Positions 35,021-43,484 of a DNA stretch of 47,460 nucleotides are shown here, piece by piece. The first letter of the stretch is position 1; the number at the start of each line of letters is the position of its first letter. The notes under the pieces are model-generated. The model saw nothing but the letters and a program-made list of their open reading frames with translations, had not been told where the DNA came from and made no database searches. A program made the position numbers and the translations under genes. The DNA is from an uncultured bacterium (lineage in GTDB: Bacteria > Verrucomicrobiota > Kiritimatiellia > RFP12 > UBA1067): the NCBI GenBank assembly GCA_902799385.1, contig CADCAK010000013.1, positions 2,073 through 49,532 on the forward strand. The letters are read 5' to 3'.

Positions 35021-36996
35021 AAATCCTTCTAGGCGGCATTCCGCTCGGCTGCGACAACATCGGCGACGAGGCGATAATCGCCGCAGTCGTGGGCATGCTG
35101 AAGGGGTCCGTCCCCGGCGTTGAGCTGACGGTCGCGACCGCCGACCCGGCGACGGCCGGGCTTCTCGGCGTCGGTGTCGTTCCGCCATACGGCTTTGCGG
35201 GGCGCGGACTCGCGGGCTTCGAAGAGGCGGTTCGCGGTCACGACGCATACGTCTGGTGCGGGGCGACCGGCCTTTCGGACTATCCGCACGTCGCGCTCGA
35301 CCTCCTTGAGATCGCGCAGAGAGCCGGTGTCGCGACGTATGTCTGGGGCGTCGGCATGGACGACGAGCTCAACCCCGTGTTCTTCAGGGCTCACGGCAAG
35401 AAGCGTCTCGCGCTCGGGTGCCTCGGTCTTGTCGGATGGTACGAACGCCGCCTTCGCGAAAGACTGCGCCGTCGCATCGCGGCGGTTCTGCCCCGCTGCA
35501 GGGGCGTATGGCTGCGCGACCCGCAGAGCGCGGCAATGCTCGCGTCCACCGGCTTCGCGAACGCCTCCGTCGCCGCCGACACGGCGATACTGCTTGGGAA
35601 TGGGAAAGGCCTCGCGCAGGGGCGTGGAGGCGCTGGGGGCCCTACGCTGGGCCTGTGCATTTCGACGCAGAGGCAGGTCGCCGACCTCGACGGGGTGAAA
35701 GGCCTCATTGCGGCGGTGCGCGAATCTGGCGCGAAGGTACTTGGCATCCCGATGAACCCGAAGACCGACCGTGCGCTTCTCGAACGGCTTGGCGTCGAGT
35801 GCATTGAGGGCGCGACGCCGGAAGCGGTGATGTCTGCCGCCGCAAACTGCGACGTCGTGCTGTCGAGCAGGCTTCACCTTCTTATCCTCGCGGCGAATGT
35901 CGGCACCATGGGGCTTGGCATCGCTCGCGGCTCGAAGCTCGCCAACTGGCTTTCGAACTTCGGCCAGACCGTCGAGGGGAGCGTACGCGACTGCGACTGG
36001 GAAAAGGTCACGGGACGAGTCCTTGCGGCGCTCAAGGGCCGTGGCGAATGGGGCAATGTGCGCGACAGGGCATACGAAGGGCTTCTCTCGCGCCTTTCGC
36101 GTGCGCGCGGCGAATTTGCCGCGCGGCTTGTGGGCGAGGCCCCTGCGGACTGGCCGCGCGTAAGCGTGCTCGTCAGGGCGAGGAACGACGAAGCGCTGGT
36201 CGGGAAGACTCTCAAGGCGATCTTCTCACAGTGGCCGCCGCCGTTCGAGGTCGTCGTATGCGACGACAATTCAACCGACCGCACGCGCGAAGTCGCGGCG
36301 AAGTTCCCCGTCAGGTTCGTCGAGCGTCCGGCGGGCCCGTACAAGCCGGGTCGCACCCTAAACGCCCTCGTGCGCGAGGCCAGGGGCGACGTGGTGGTGT
36401 TCAACAACTCCGATGCAGTGCCCTGCGACCCGCACTGGCTCGCGGCGCTCGCGCGCCCGCTCGTGGCCGAGAGGGGGGCGTTCGCATTTGCGAACCAGCT
36501 GCCGCGCCCGGACGCGACGATGCTCGTGAGGAAGGATTCGGAACGCGCCTTTGGCGACGGGAAGGTGCAGGCCACGTGGAAGTTTTTCTTTTCGCTTGCG
36601 AGTTCGGCAACGTGGCGGCAGAACCTCGTTGACGTGCCGTTCGACGAGCAGATACAGTATTCGGAGGACGTCGAGTGGACTTGGCGCAACTCGCGGCGCA
36701 AGGACGATCCCGTGAAGGTCGTCTACTGCCCCGACTCTCGCGTGGAGCATTCCCACAACTACACGCTACGCGAACTGTGGAAGCGCTTCCGTGGCGAGGG
36801 GGTCGCCGACCGCGTCATCTTTGGGGTCAGGCCCTCGCTTGCCCGCGAATTTCTTGGTGCGGCACGCGAAACATTACGCGACTTTGCGTATCTCCTGCCA
36901 AGGCCAAAGGGATGGCCCGAGATTCCGCTTGCTCCGGTCCGCCGTCTCGTCCAGCGCCTCGCCCACTGGCGCGGCGCGAGGAAATCGCTGGCGTAG
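35017..36996 (+). CDS. Polysaccharide pyruvyl transferase / GT2 glycosyltransferase fusion
   Basis: 659 aa from GTG 35017 (MKILLGGIPLGCDNIGDEAI), with GGAGG at 35006-35010. Residues 1-~365 are a CsaB/WcaK-type pyruvyl transferase (GCDNIGDEAII, WGVGMDDELNPVF, SSRLHLLILAANVG), adding ketal pyruvate to a sugar. Residues ~380-640 are a GT2 glycosyltransferase (SVLVRARNDEALVGKTL, CDDNSTDRTREV), with NSD in place of the usual DxD in VFNNSDAVP. A Gly-rich stretch (GNGKGLAQGRGGAGGP) near 35595-35642 may be an inserted segment. Last gene of the operon that starts at 32599. It likely adds a pyruvylated residue to a capsule or exopolysaccharide. Confidence 0.88.
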   Translation: MKILLGGIPLGCDNIGDEAIIAAVVGMLKGSVPGVELTVATADPATAGLLGVGVVPPYGFAGRGLAGFEEAVRGHDAYVWCGATGLSDYPHVALDLLEIAQRAGVATYVWGVGMDDELNPVFFRAHGKKRLALGCLGLVGWYERRLRERLRRRIAAVLPRCRGVWLRDPQSAAMLASTGFANASVAADTAILLGNGKGLAQGRGGAGGPTLGLCISTQRQVADLDGVKGLIAAVRESGAKVLGIPMNPKTDRALLERLGVECIEGATPEAVMSAAANCDVVLSSRLHLLILAANVGTMGLGIARGSKLANWLSNFGQTVEGSVRDCDWEKVTGRVLAALKGRGEWGNVRDRAYEGLLSRLSRARGEFAARLVGEAPADWPRVSVLVRARNDEALVGKTLKAIFSQWPPPFEVVVCDDNSTDRTREVAAKFPVRFVERPAGPYKPGRTLNALVREARGDVVVFNNSDAVPCDPHWLAALARPLVAERGAFAFANQLPRPDATMLVRKDSERAFGDGKVQATWKFFFSLASSATWRQNLVDVPFDEQIQYSEDVEWTWRNSRRKDDPVKVVYCPDSRVEHSHNYTLRELWKRFRGEGVADRVIFGVRPSLAREFLGAARETLRDFAYLLPRPKGWPEIPLAPVRRLVQRLAHWRGARKSLA

Positions 36997-37085
36997 AATC
37001 GGTGCCAAGGGTCCGTGGATTGTTAGGCGAACGCAAGGCGACTGGGTCGGGCGCAGGCCTCCTTGTGATGCAGTTGGTGAAGTTA

Positions 37086-37094
37086 TGGTATAAT
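37086..37094 (+). promoter_or_regulatory. Extended -10 promoter of the alpha-galactosidase gene
   Basis: TGG-TATAAT. A poor -35 candidate TTGTGA at 37063-37068 would need a 20-base spacer. Predicted start of transcription near 37101; ribosome binding site AAAGGAG at 37115-37121. Confidence 0.7.
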
Positions 37095-37132
37095 AGAAGT
37101 CAAATTATGTCAAGAAAGGAGTTCTGCAGACT

Positions 37133-38842
37133 ATGACGGCGATGGTCCTTGCCGCTGCGGCGACGGCGGCGTTTTCATTCGGAGAGGTCAAGGTCGATTG
37201 CGAGGAACGCGACGGTTGGAAGCTTGCGTTTTCCCGCGAGGTCGCGCCTGACGGCGCGGAGATCGCGAAGATCTCGCTCGACTGCGCAGAGTCGAAGCTC
37301 CCGCCGAAAACGCGACTGTCGCTGGTGGTTCCCCAGGTCGGCATGGACTATTGCTGGAACGTCAACACGGGCGACTGCGGAATGCGCCCGAACTGGGGCG
37401 CACGCTCGCAAACCGAGGTCGCGCAAGGAATGCCGGTCTTCGTCTACTTCGACGGAAACGACACGAGCCATTTCTCCGTCGCGGCCGAGGAGTGCGTGCG
37501 CCACCTCAACCATGTGGGCGGCGTCCGCGAGGAAGGGAGCCTTCTCGAAATCGGCATCGCCTGGTTCGAGACGCCCGAGGCCCCGATCTCGCACTACGAG
37601 ACGCGCGTGAGGTTCGATGCACGCGCGAAGGGCTTTGCCGACGCGGTGCGCGAGGCAGTCGCGTGGATCGAGAAGACGGCGGGCGTCGTGCCCTGTCCCG
37701 TTCCAAAGTCAGCCTGCGACCCGCTCTACTCAAGTTGGTACAACTTCCATCAGGACGTCTTCGCCGCCGACATAGAGGCGGAGCTCGCAATCGCCGCGAA
37801 GCTCGGCATGAAGACATTCATCGTAGACGACGGCTGGCAGACCGACGACACCAACCGCGGCTACGCGTACTGCGGCGACTGGCAAGTGTCGAAGCGCCGC
37901 TTCCCCGACATGGCCGCGCACGTGAAGAGGGTGCAGGACATGGGGATCAAGTACATGATGTGGTACTCCGTTCCGTTTGTCGGGCACAAGAGCGCGAACT
38001 TTGCGCGGTTCAAGGGCAAGTACATCGGCGAGAGGTCCAGCCTTAGCACCGCAGTTCTCGACCCGCGCTTCCCCGAGGTGAGGAAGTTCCTTGTCGACAC
38101 ATACGTAAAGGCGCTCAAGGACTGGAACATCGACGGTTTCAAGCTCGACTTCATCGACGCCTTCCGTTTCTCGGGCAAGGATCCCGCCGTCAAGGAGAAG
38201 TACGCCGGACGCGACATCAAGTCGCTTCCGCTTGCCGTCGACACGCTTATGACAGAGGTCAAGGAAGCGCTCACCGCGATCAAGCCCGACATCCTCGTCG
38301 AATTCCGCCAGAGCTACGTCGGGCCCGCGATCAGGAAGTACGGCAACATGTTGCGCGTAGGCGACTGCCCAGGCAACATGCGCCGCAACCGCTTCGCGAC
38401 GGCGAACCTGCGCCTCGCTTCCGGCGGCGCCGCAGTCCATTCCGACATGCTAGAGTGGAACTTCGCGGAGAGCCCCGAGCATGCGGCGCTATACGTCATC
38501 AACGCAATGTTCGGCGTCGTGCAGTATTCTGTCATGCTCCGCAACGCGCCGAAGGAACATCTCGCGATGGTGGAGAAGTGGATCAAGTTCTCGCAGGACC
38601 ACCGCGACACGCTTCTCAACGGCAAGTTCACGCCGCACCATCCCGAACTGCAGTACCCCGTCATCGAGGCCGAGGGCGACAATGAGGTCGTCATCGGGCT
38701 TTACGACGACGGCCGCATAGTGGACGTCCCCGAGAAGAAGACGTTCGTCATGAACGCGTCAGGCAAGGATTCCTTCGTTATCCGCCGAGGCGGAAAGATC
38801 TCCGAAGTCTCCTGCAAGTCGGGCGACTGGGTCGAGCTCTGA
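37133..38842 (+). CDS. GH36-type alpha-galactosidase
   Basis: 569 aa, predicted retaining alpha-galactosidase (melibiase clan D). An N-terminal beta-sandwich (~20-180) is followed by a TIM barrel: YSSWYNFHQDV, TFIVDDGWQTDD, GIKYMMWYSVPFVG. The nucleophile Asp339 is in DGFKLDFID, the acid/base candidate Asp411 in RVGDCPGN. These placements follow GH36 family knowledge. The short hydrophobic N-terminus (MVLAAAATAAFS) may be a signal peptide, so it may act in the periplasm. AAAGGAG lies 11 bases before ATG 37133; ATG 37142 is an alternative. It stands alone between two promoters. Natural substrates would be raffinose-type sugars, galactomannan or host alpha-galactosides. Confidence 0.88.
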   Translation: MTAMVLAAAATAAFSFGEVKVDCEERDGWKLAFSREVAPDGAEIAKISLDCAESKLPPKTRLSLVVPQVGMDYCWNVNTGDCGMRPNWGARSQTEVAQGMPVFVYFDGNDTSHFSVAAEECVRHLNHVGGVREEGSLLEIGIAWFETPEAPISHYETRVRFDARAKGFADAVREAVAWIEKTAGVVPCPVPKSACDPLYSSWYNFHQDVFAADIEAELAIAAKLGMKTFIVDDGWQTDDTNRGYAYCGDWQVSKRRFPDMAAHVKRVQDMGIKYMMWYSVPFVGHKSANFARFKGKYIGERSSLSTAVLDPRFPEVRKFLVDTYVKALKDWNIDGFKLDFIDAFRFSGKDPAVKEKYAGRDIKSLPLAVDTLMTEVKEALTAIKPDILVEFRQSYVGPAIRKYGNMLRVGDCPGNMRRNRFATANLRLASGGAAVHSDMLEWNFAESPEHAALYVINAMFGVVQYSVMLRNAPKEHLAMVEKWIKFSQDHRDTLLNGKFTPHHPELQYPVIEAEGDNEVVIGLYDDGRIVDVPEKKTFVMNASGKDSFVIRRGGKISEVSCKSGDWVEL

Positions 38843-38868
38843 GGCGCCGGGGCGCTGGTCGCCGCAAA

Positions 38869-38889
38869 GGCTAAAGTGTAAGTACAGGC
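38869..38889. promoter_or_regulatory. Candidate operator upstream of the glycerophosphodiesterase operon
   Basis: GGCTAAA begins at 38869 and 38887 (18-base period), just upstream of the -35 at 38912. The site contains AAGTGTA (38874-38880) and AAGTACAGGC (38880-38889). The same words occur in the AraC-type regulator's own promoter region: AAGTGTA at 44658-44664 and AAGTATAGGC at 44638-44647. This suggests a shared binding site; the assignment is an inference. Confidence 0.4.
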
Positions 38890-38911
38890 TAAAAATTACA
38901 ATTCTCCTCCG

Positions 38912-38940
38912 TTGATTTGCATAGCCGCATTTGGGATAAT
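38912..38940 (+). promoter_or_regulatory. Promoter of the glycerophosphodiester/G1P operon
   Basis: TTGATT (38912-38917), a 17-base spacer, and GATAAT (38935-38940) preceded by TGG, so an extended -10 with both hexamers in place. Predicted start of transcription near 38947, leaving a leader of ~27 nt that contains the strong ribosome binding site GGGAGGAGA (38956-38964). Confidence 0.75.
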
Positions 38941-38973
38941 TGTCGGCATGAACACGGGAGGAGATTTTTCGCG

Positions 38974-39921
38974 ATGAAGGGCCTCGCATTGGCGACGGTT
39001 CTGGCGGGCGCGTTGGTTGCGTGCGGCGGCGCGGCGGCGGCCGCTGTGGTTCCGCCGCAGGGAACGGAACTGTTCAGGTGCCAGGTGCATCGCGGCGGGG
39101 GGCGGGACACTCGCCCCGACAATGCCCTTGAGACTTTTCTCTGGTGCTGGGGCCACGGCGTCGCGCCGGAGGCCGACGCCCGGCTTACCAAGGACGGCGT
39201 CGCAATCGCGCTCCACGACGAAACGCTTGCGCGCGTAGGGCGCGGCATTTCAAAGAAACTTGCAACGGCGAAGGTAAAAGACCTCGACTGGGCGCAGATT
39301 CGGGATGTGGACACCGGCTCGTATCTCGATCCGTCGTATTCTTCCATTCGAATCACGACGATAGATTCCGTGCTTGCCGCGATGGCGGGGCGGCCCGACA
39401 GACTTCTGTATCTCGACGAGAAGGGTGCACCGCCGGAGCTGGTGGCTGGACTCGCCCGCAAGCACGGCGTCGAAAAGCAGATATACTACACGTCGCCGAA
39501 GTTCGAGCTTGTGGCGCGATGGCAGGATGTCGTTCCTGGCGGATTTGGCATGGTCTGGCTCGGGACGTGGCCGAAGGACAATTCGCCGAAGTCCGTCGCT
39601 CGCGCCGACAAGTTCCTGAGCGGCACTCTCGACCGTATGGAGGCAACGGGATGGAAGGGGGTAAGCCAGGTCCAGATACACATCCGCACGGACCTGTCCT
39701 GTCCCGATCCGTTCTGCCCGTCGTCCGACTGCATCCGCAAGGCGATCAAGCGGCTTCATGCAAACGGCATAACCGTGCAGGCGTTCACATGGACCGAGGG
39801 CGCGAACAAGGAAGCCCTGCGCAAGATATGGAATCTCGGATTCGACAATTTTGCCACGGACGATCCACTTGCGCTGTTTGAACTCCTGCCGGAACTCGGC
39901 AAACGCCATGTGTTGAAGTAG
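38974..39921 (+). CDS. Glycerophosphodiester phosphodiesterase lipoprotein
   Basis: 315 aa from ATG 38974, with GGGAGGAGA at 38956-38964. Lipobox ALVAC gives Cys17 as the lipidated residue, so it is probably attached to the envelope. The GDPD (GlpQ/UgpQ) TIM-barrel signatures follow: HRGGGRDTRPDNALETF, EADARLTKDGVAIALHDETLARVG and YLDEKGAP. The usual HRG...PENT block has PDNA here, so the Glu is Asp. The enzyme hydrolyses glycerophosphodiesters (deacylated phospholipids or polyglycerol-phosphate) to glycerol phosphate and an alcohol. First gene of an operon; the next start is 10 bases downstream. The neighbours (G1P dehydrogenase, HAD phosphatase, GlpT-type carrier) suggest its product is taken up and used. 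Confidence 0.88.
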   Translation: MKGLALATVLAGALVACGGAAAAAVVPPQGTELFRCQVHRGGGRDTRPDNALETFLWCWGHGVAPEADARLTKDGVAIALHDETLARVGRGISKKLATAKVKDLDWAQIRDVDTGSYLDPSYSSIRITTIDSVLAAMAGRPDRLLYLDEKGAPPELVAGLARKHGVEKQIYYTSPKFELVARWQDVVPGGFGMVWLGTWPKDNSPKSVARADKFLSGTLDRMEATGWKGVSQVQIHIRTDLSCPDPFCPSSDCIRKAIKRLHANGITVQAFTWTEGANKEALRKIWNLGFDNFATDDPLALFELLPELGKRHVLK

Positions 39922-39931
39922 GGGAAGAAGC

Positions 39932-41281
39932 ATGGCGATGATGGAAGAGGCTCTTGCCGTCGCAACGGACACGAAGGAATGCATGGTCGGTCCCGGTGCT
40001 GCGGACGGCGCGGCGGCGATGTTCCGCAAGCTGTTCCCGTCGGCGGCAAAGGCGCTTGTAGTCGAAGATCCACGAACTAAGTCCGTCGCCGGCGACAATG
40101 TGGCTTCACGACTCAGGGAGGCGGGAATTGAGGTGGCCGAATACGTGGTGAATCCCGACGGGTCTGACTTCCATGCCACATACGCGAAGGTCGAGGAGGT
40201 ACGCGAGGCGATCCGCGCAAGCGGAGCCGTCGCCGTGGCTGTCGGGTCAGGGACTCTGAACGACCTGACGAAACGCGCATCTGACGAACTGGGGCTGCGG
40301 TACATGGTCGTCGGCACGGCGGCGTCGATGGACGGCTACACGGCCTACGGCGCGGCAATCACGAAGGACGGCATGAAGCAGACGCTTTCCTGCAGGGCGC
40401 CGCTCGGTTGCATCGTCGATAGTGCGGTCGCGGCATCCGCCCCGCGCGAGATGACGGCAAGCGGCTATGCCGACCTCATCGCGAAGATTCCGGCGGGCGC
40501 GGACTGGATGCTTGCCGACGCGATTGGCTCCGAGGCGATCCATCCGCTCGCATGGCGGCTCGTGCAGGAACCGCTGAGGGAGGCGATTTCAAATCCGTCA
40601 GGATGCGCGTCGGGCGACGAGCGCGAGGTGAGGAAGCTATGCGAAGGGCTTGTGATGAGCGGCTTCGCTATGCAGGCGATGGGGTCTTCCCGTCCGGCGA
40701 GCGGCACGGAACACCAGGTTTCGCATTATTGGGACATGGAAGACCTTTCCTTCGGCGGCCGGCCCGTATCGCACGGCTTCAAGGTGGGAATCGGCACGCT
40801 TTTCTCCACGAAGACGCTTGAGTTCCTTCTCCGCCGCGACCTTTCTACGCTCGACGTTGACAAGGCGGTCGCGTCGTGGCCGGCGACGTTCGACGCGCTT
40901 AAGGCGACGTTCCCCGCCGTTTACGGCGACCGCCCCGCGCACATCCGCCGCGCCGAGGGCGAGATGGCGAAGAAGTATTCGACGCCCGCCAAACTGCGCG
41001 AGGAGCTTTCGACGTTCAAGCGCGTCTGGCCGGAACTTTCGCAGCGCATCCGCTCGCAGATAATGCCGTTTGACGAGGTGAGGGAGAACCTGCGCCTTGC
41101 GGGCGCGCCCTGCGAGCCGGAACAGATCGGCGTGACACGGGCGAGGTTCCGCAACACATGCCGCGGCGTGCCGTACATGCGCAACCGCTATTTCGGACTC
41201 GACCTGGTTGAACGGCTCGGACTCATGGACGAATTGCTGGGCGAGCTATTCGGTCCTGGTGGAATCTGGGAAGTGAAATAA
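39932..41281 (+). CDS. sn-glycerol-1-phosphate dehydrogenase (AraM/EgsA family)
   Basis: 449 aa, NAD(P)-dependent, metal-dependent enzyme interconverting sn-glycerol-1-phosphate and dihydroxyacetone phosphate. Signatures: GSGTLNDLTK (nucleotide binding), GTAASMDGYTAYGAA, and metal-ligand blocks GTEHQVSHYWDMED and SHGFKVGIGTL, as in Bacillus AraM. Longer than archaeal EgsA (~350 aa), as bacterial AraM relatives are. The ribosome binding site is GGGGAAG just after the upstream stop. The stop overlaps the next ATG (TAATG). In archaea and Bacillus it works in lipid synthesis. Here the partner genes (GDPD, phosphatase, GlpT) point to oxidation of imported G1P; this is inference. No PcrB-like prenyltransferase is in the window. 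Confidence 0.9.
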   Translation: MAMMEEALAVATDTKECMVGPGAADGAAAMFRKLFPSAAKALVVEDPRTKSVAGDNVASRLREAGIEVAEYVVNPDGSDFHATYAKVEEVREAIRASGAVAVAVGSGTLNDLTKRASDELGLRYMVVGTAASMDGYTAYGAAITKDGMKQTLSCRAPLGCIVDSAVAASAPREMTASGYADLIAKIPAGADWMLADAIGSEAIHPLAWRLVQEPLREAISNPSGCASGDEREVRKLCEGLVMSGFAMQAMGSSRPASGTEHQVSHYWDMEDLSFGGRPVSHGFKVGIGTLFSTKTLEFLLRRDLSTLDVDKAVASWPATFDALKATFPAVYGDRPAHIRRAEGEMAKKYSTPAKLREELSTFKRVWPELSQRIRSQIMPFDEVRENLRLAGAPCEPEQIGVTRARFRNTCRGVPYMRNRYFGLDLVERLGLMDELLGELFGPGGIWEVK

Positions 41282-42150
41282 TGAGCGGCGACCAAACAGC
41301 GTGGAATCTCGCGGGCAAGAACGCATTCGTCTGCGATCTCGACGGAACGCTCTTCATGGGGCCGAACCCGATAGCCCCTGCAGTCGATTTCGTGATACGC
41401 AATACGAATTCGGGACGGTTCAAGTTCTTCTACCTCACCAACAACACGTCGAAGTGTCCCGAGGAATACTTGAAGAAGATCGCGGGCGCGGCGATTCCCG
41501 TGGAAGAAAGCCAGATACTTACGCCGCTCATCACGCTTGAGGCGTACATCCGCGAGAAGGGCTACAGGTCTGTCTATCTCATTGCGGGCGAAAAGGTAAA
41601 GGCGCACATGGCGGAACGGCTCTCGGACGCGGGCGTGTCGCTCGACTACGACCCCGAGCGCAACGAGCTTATTGCCCTCACCTACGACAAGGAGCTGACG
41701 TACGACAAACTCGCCAAGGCGACGGGGCTTTGGAACATGAGGAACTGCCCGCCGTCGCCCATGTGCCCGGTCCGGACGAAGAACCAGACGCCCGTCGATT
41801 TCGTGGCGACCCATCCCGACAACTGCTGTCCGTCGGAGCGCGGCCCTATTCCCGACATCGGCGGCATGATGAAGTTTCTTGAGATTACGAACGGCATGAA
41901 GCCGAGCCATGTGTTCGGCAAGCCCTCGCCCACGCTCCTCGCGCCGGTTCTGGCGCAGTTTGCGCCTAAGGAGATTGCAGTCGTCGGGGACAGGCTGTAT
42001 ACCGACAAGGCGATAGCGGACAACGCGGGAGTCGATTTCGTCTGCGTCCTCTCCGGCGAGACGACGCGAGAGGACCTTGCTGCCTACAAGGGAACGCCGC
42101 CTGCGATAGTCGTTGACACTTTCGACAAGGTTGAAGCGCAAGGCAGCTGA
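41281..42150 (+). CDS. HAD-IIA (NagD/AraL-type) phosphatase
   Basis: 289 aa, haloacid-dehalogenase phosphatase of the NagD/AraL subfamily. Motif I is FVCDLDGTLFMG, with nucleophile Asp19 and Asp21; motif II YLTNNTSK; the motif III lysine lies in HVFGKPSP; motif IV is VVGDRLYTDKAIADNAG. Such enzymes hydrolyse small sugar or glycerol phosphates. The ATG overlaps the stop of the G1P dehydrogenase gene (TAATG). AraL and AraM are also neighbours in the Bacillus arabinose operon, so the pair is a recurrent unit. Possible role: removing excess or toxic glycerol- or triose-phosphate in this pathway. Confidence 0.87.
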   Translation: MSGDQTAWNLAGKNAFVCDLDGTLFMGPNPIAPAVDFVIRNTNSGRFKFFYLTNNTSKCPEEYLKKIAGAAIPVEESQILTPLITLEAYIREKGYRSVYLIAGEKVKAHMAERLSDAGVSLDYDPERNELIALTYDKELTYDKLAKATGLWNMRNCPPSPMCPVRTKNQTPVDFVATHPDNCCPSERGPIPDIGGMMKFLEITNGMKPSHVFGKPSPTLLAPVLAQFAPKEIAVVGDRLYTDKAIADNAGVDFVCVLSGETTREDLAAYKGTPPAIVVDTFDKVEAQGS

Positions 42151-42161
42151 AAGGAGAAGCA

Positions 42162-43484
42162 ATGAAGGACGAAAAGTTCATAAAGGCCCAGTGGCGTTTC
42201 ATCGCGTTCAGCGCGATCTCCTACGCTTTCTTCTACATCGCGCGCAAGAACCTCTCGATGGCGCAGCCGGCCATGCTGGATGAGGGGGTAATCTCCACCT
42301 ATGCGCTTGGAATCGTCATGACAGTCCACGGGGTTCTATACGGCCTTAGCCGTTTCATAAACGGATTCTGGGCCGATCGGCTCAACGGGCGCGTCTTCAT
42401 GGCCGTGGGGCTCGCGCTTTCCGCCGTGACTAATTTCTTCTTCGGGTGTTCAAGTCTCACGCTGTTCTTCGCGCTATTCTGGATTCTTAACGGCTGGGCG
42501 CAGGGCATGGGCTTTCCGCCGTGCGCCAAGATGCTTGCGCACTGGATTCATCCAAAGGAACTTGCGACCAAGATGTCGGTGTGGAACGCTTCGCACAGCG
42601 TGGGCGCGGTGCTCGCGCTCGGGCTTTGCTCCGCGTTGTTTGCGCTTGGCTTTGGCTGGCGCTGGTGCTTCTGGGTTCCTGCCGCGCTCGCGGTGGCGGC
42701 TGCTGTCTTCACCTTCCTCTGCGTGAAGGAGACGCCTGTCGAGGCGGGCTTGCCGCCGTTGGAATTGGGTAACGGGGAAGGGGGAACGTATCCCCCGAGC
42801 GAAGCGAGTCGCCGAAGGCGATGCCCTAGCAGGGGTGGGAATGGGGAAGGGAAGAGTGGGTTGACGGATGCGGAGCGCAGGCGCCTCGTATTTGGCAACA
42901 GGGTGATCTGGCTTGTCGCGCTCGCGAACTTCTTCGTTTATGTCGTCCGGTTCGGGTTCCTCGACTGGGGCCCCACCTTCCTAAAGCAGATGAAGGGCAT
43001 CCCAGTCGCCAAGGGAGGGCTAATGATAATCGCGTTCGAGCTCGCGGCAGTCGTCGGCACGATATTCGCAGGATGGGTGACGGACAAGGTTTTCAAGGGA
43101 CGCGGATGCCGCACGGGAGTGTTCTTCATGCTTTTTGCGGCAGTGTTTGCGTTTGGCTTCTGGTGCCTTCCCGAAGGTGCTCCCGCGTGGCAGGCGACGC
43201 TACTCCTGATGGGGGCGGGGTTCTGCATCTACGGGCCGCAGGCCCTGACCGGCATAATCGTCGCCAACCAGGCGACAAAGGAGGCCGCCGCGCTTGCGAC
43301 GGGCTTTGCGGGGATCATGGGCTATCTTTCAACGACTGTTTCCGGCATCGGCATCGCGTTCATCAAGGAGCAGTTTGGGTGGGGCGTTGCGCTTTGCGCC
43401 ATCGCGGCGTTCGCGATTGTCGGCATGGCGCTTTTCCTGTGCGCGTGGTCTGCCAAGGCCGACGGCTACGCCCGCAAGTCGTAG
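42162..43484 (+). CDS. GlpT/UhpT-type organophosphate:phosphate antiporter (MFS)
   Basis: 440 aa inner-membrane transporter with about 12 TM helices. It keeps the GlpT substrate determinants. YIARKNLSMAQP (Arg28) corresponds to YLVRKNFALAMP with Arg45. ASHSVGAVL has His145 (His165 in GlpT). VVRFGFLDWGPTFLK has Arg263 (Arg269 in GlpT, RYGILDWSPTYLK). A glycerol phosphate is therefore the likely substrate. AAGGAG at 42151-42156. The cytoplasmic loop between TM6 and TM7 carries a GC-rich in-frame insert (~42767-42860; see repeat entry). Last gene of the operon; its 3' end overlaps the convergent regulator gene by 19 bases. Confidence 0.92.
   Translation: MKDEKFIKAQWRFIAFSAISYAFFYIARKNLSMAQPAMLDEGVISTYALGIVMTVHGVLYGLSRFINGFWADRLNGRVFMAVGLALSAVTNFFFGCSSLTLFFALFWILNGWAQGMGFPPCAKMLAHWIHPKELATKMSVWNASHSVGAVLALGLCSALFALGFGWRWCFWVPAALAVAAAVFTFLCVKETPVEAGLPPLELGNGEGGTYPPSEASRRRRCPSRGGNGEGKSGLTDAERRRLVFGNRVIWLVALANFFVYVVRFGFLDWGPTFLKQMKGIPVAKGGLMIIAFELAAVVGTIFAGWVTDKVFKGRGCRTGVFFMLFAAVFAFGFWCLPEGAPAWQATLLLMGAGFCIYGPQALTGIIVANQATKEAAALATGFAGIMGYLSTTVSGIGIAFIKEQFGWGVALCAIAAFAIVGMALFLCAWSAKADGYARKS
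42767..42862 (+). repeat. In-frame palindromic insert in the transporter gene
   Basis: A ~95-base segment encodes an Arg/Ser/Gly-rich loop (TYPPSEASRRRRCPSRGG). It is bounded by imperfect direct repeats, AACGGGGAAGGGGG (42771-42784) and AATGGGGAAGGG (42840-42851). Its core holds small hairpins: TCGCC-GAA-GGCGA (42809-42821), CCCT-AGC-AGGG, and CCCC (42792-42795) against GGGG (42832-42835). Composition differs from the flanks. It resembles a small palindromic repeat element that inserted without breaking the frame, as Rickettsia RPE elements do. Confidence 0.55.

Noticed and set aside
38844..38856. GC-rich hairpin after the alpha-galactosidase as a terminator
   Set aside because: The stem is only 4-5 bp with a tiny loop and no T-run follows.
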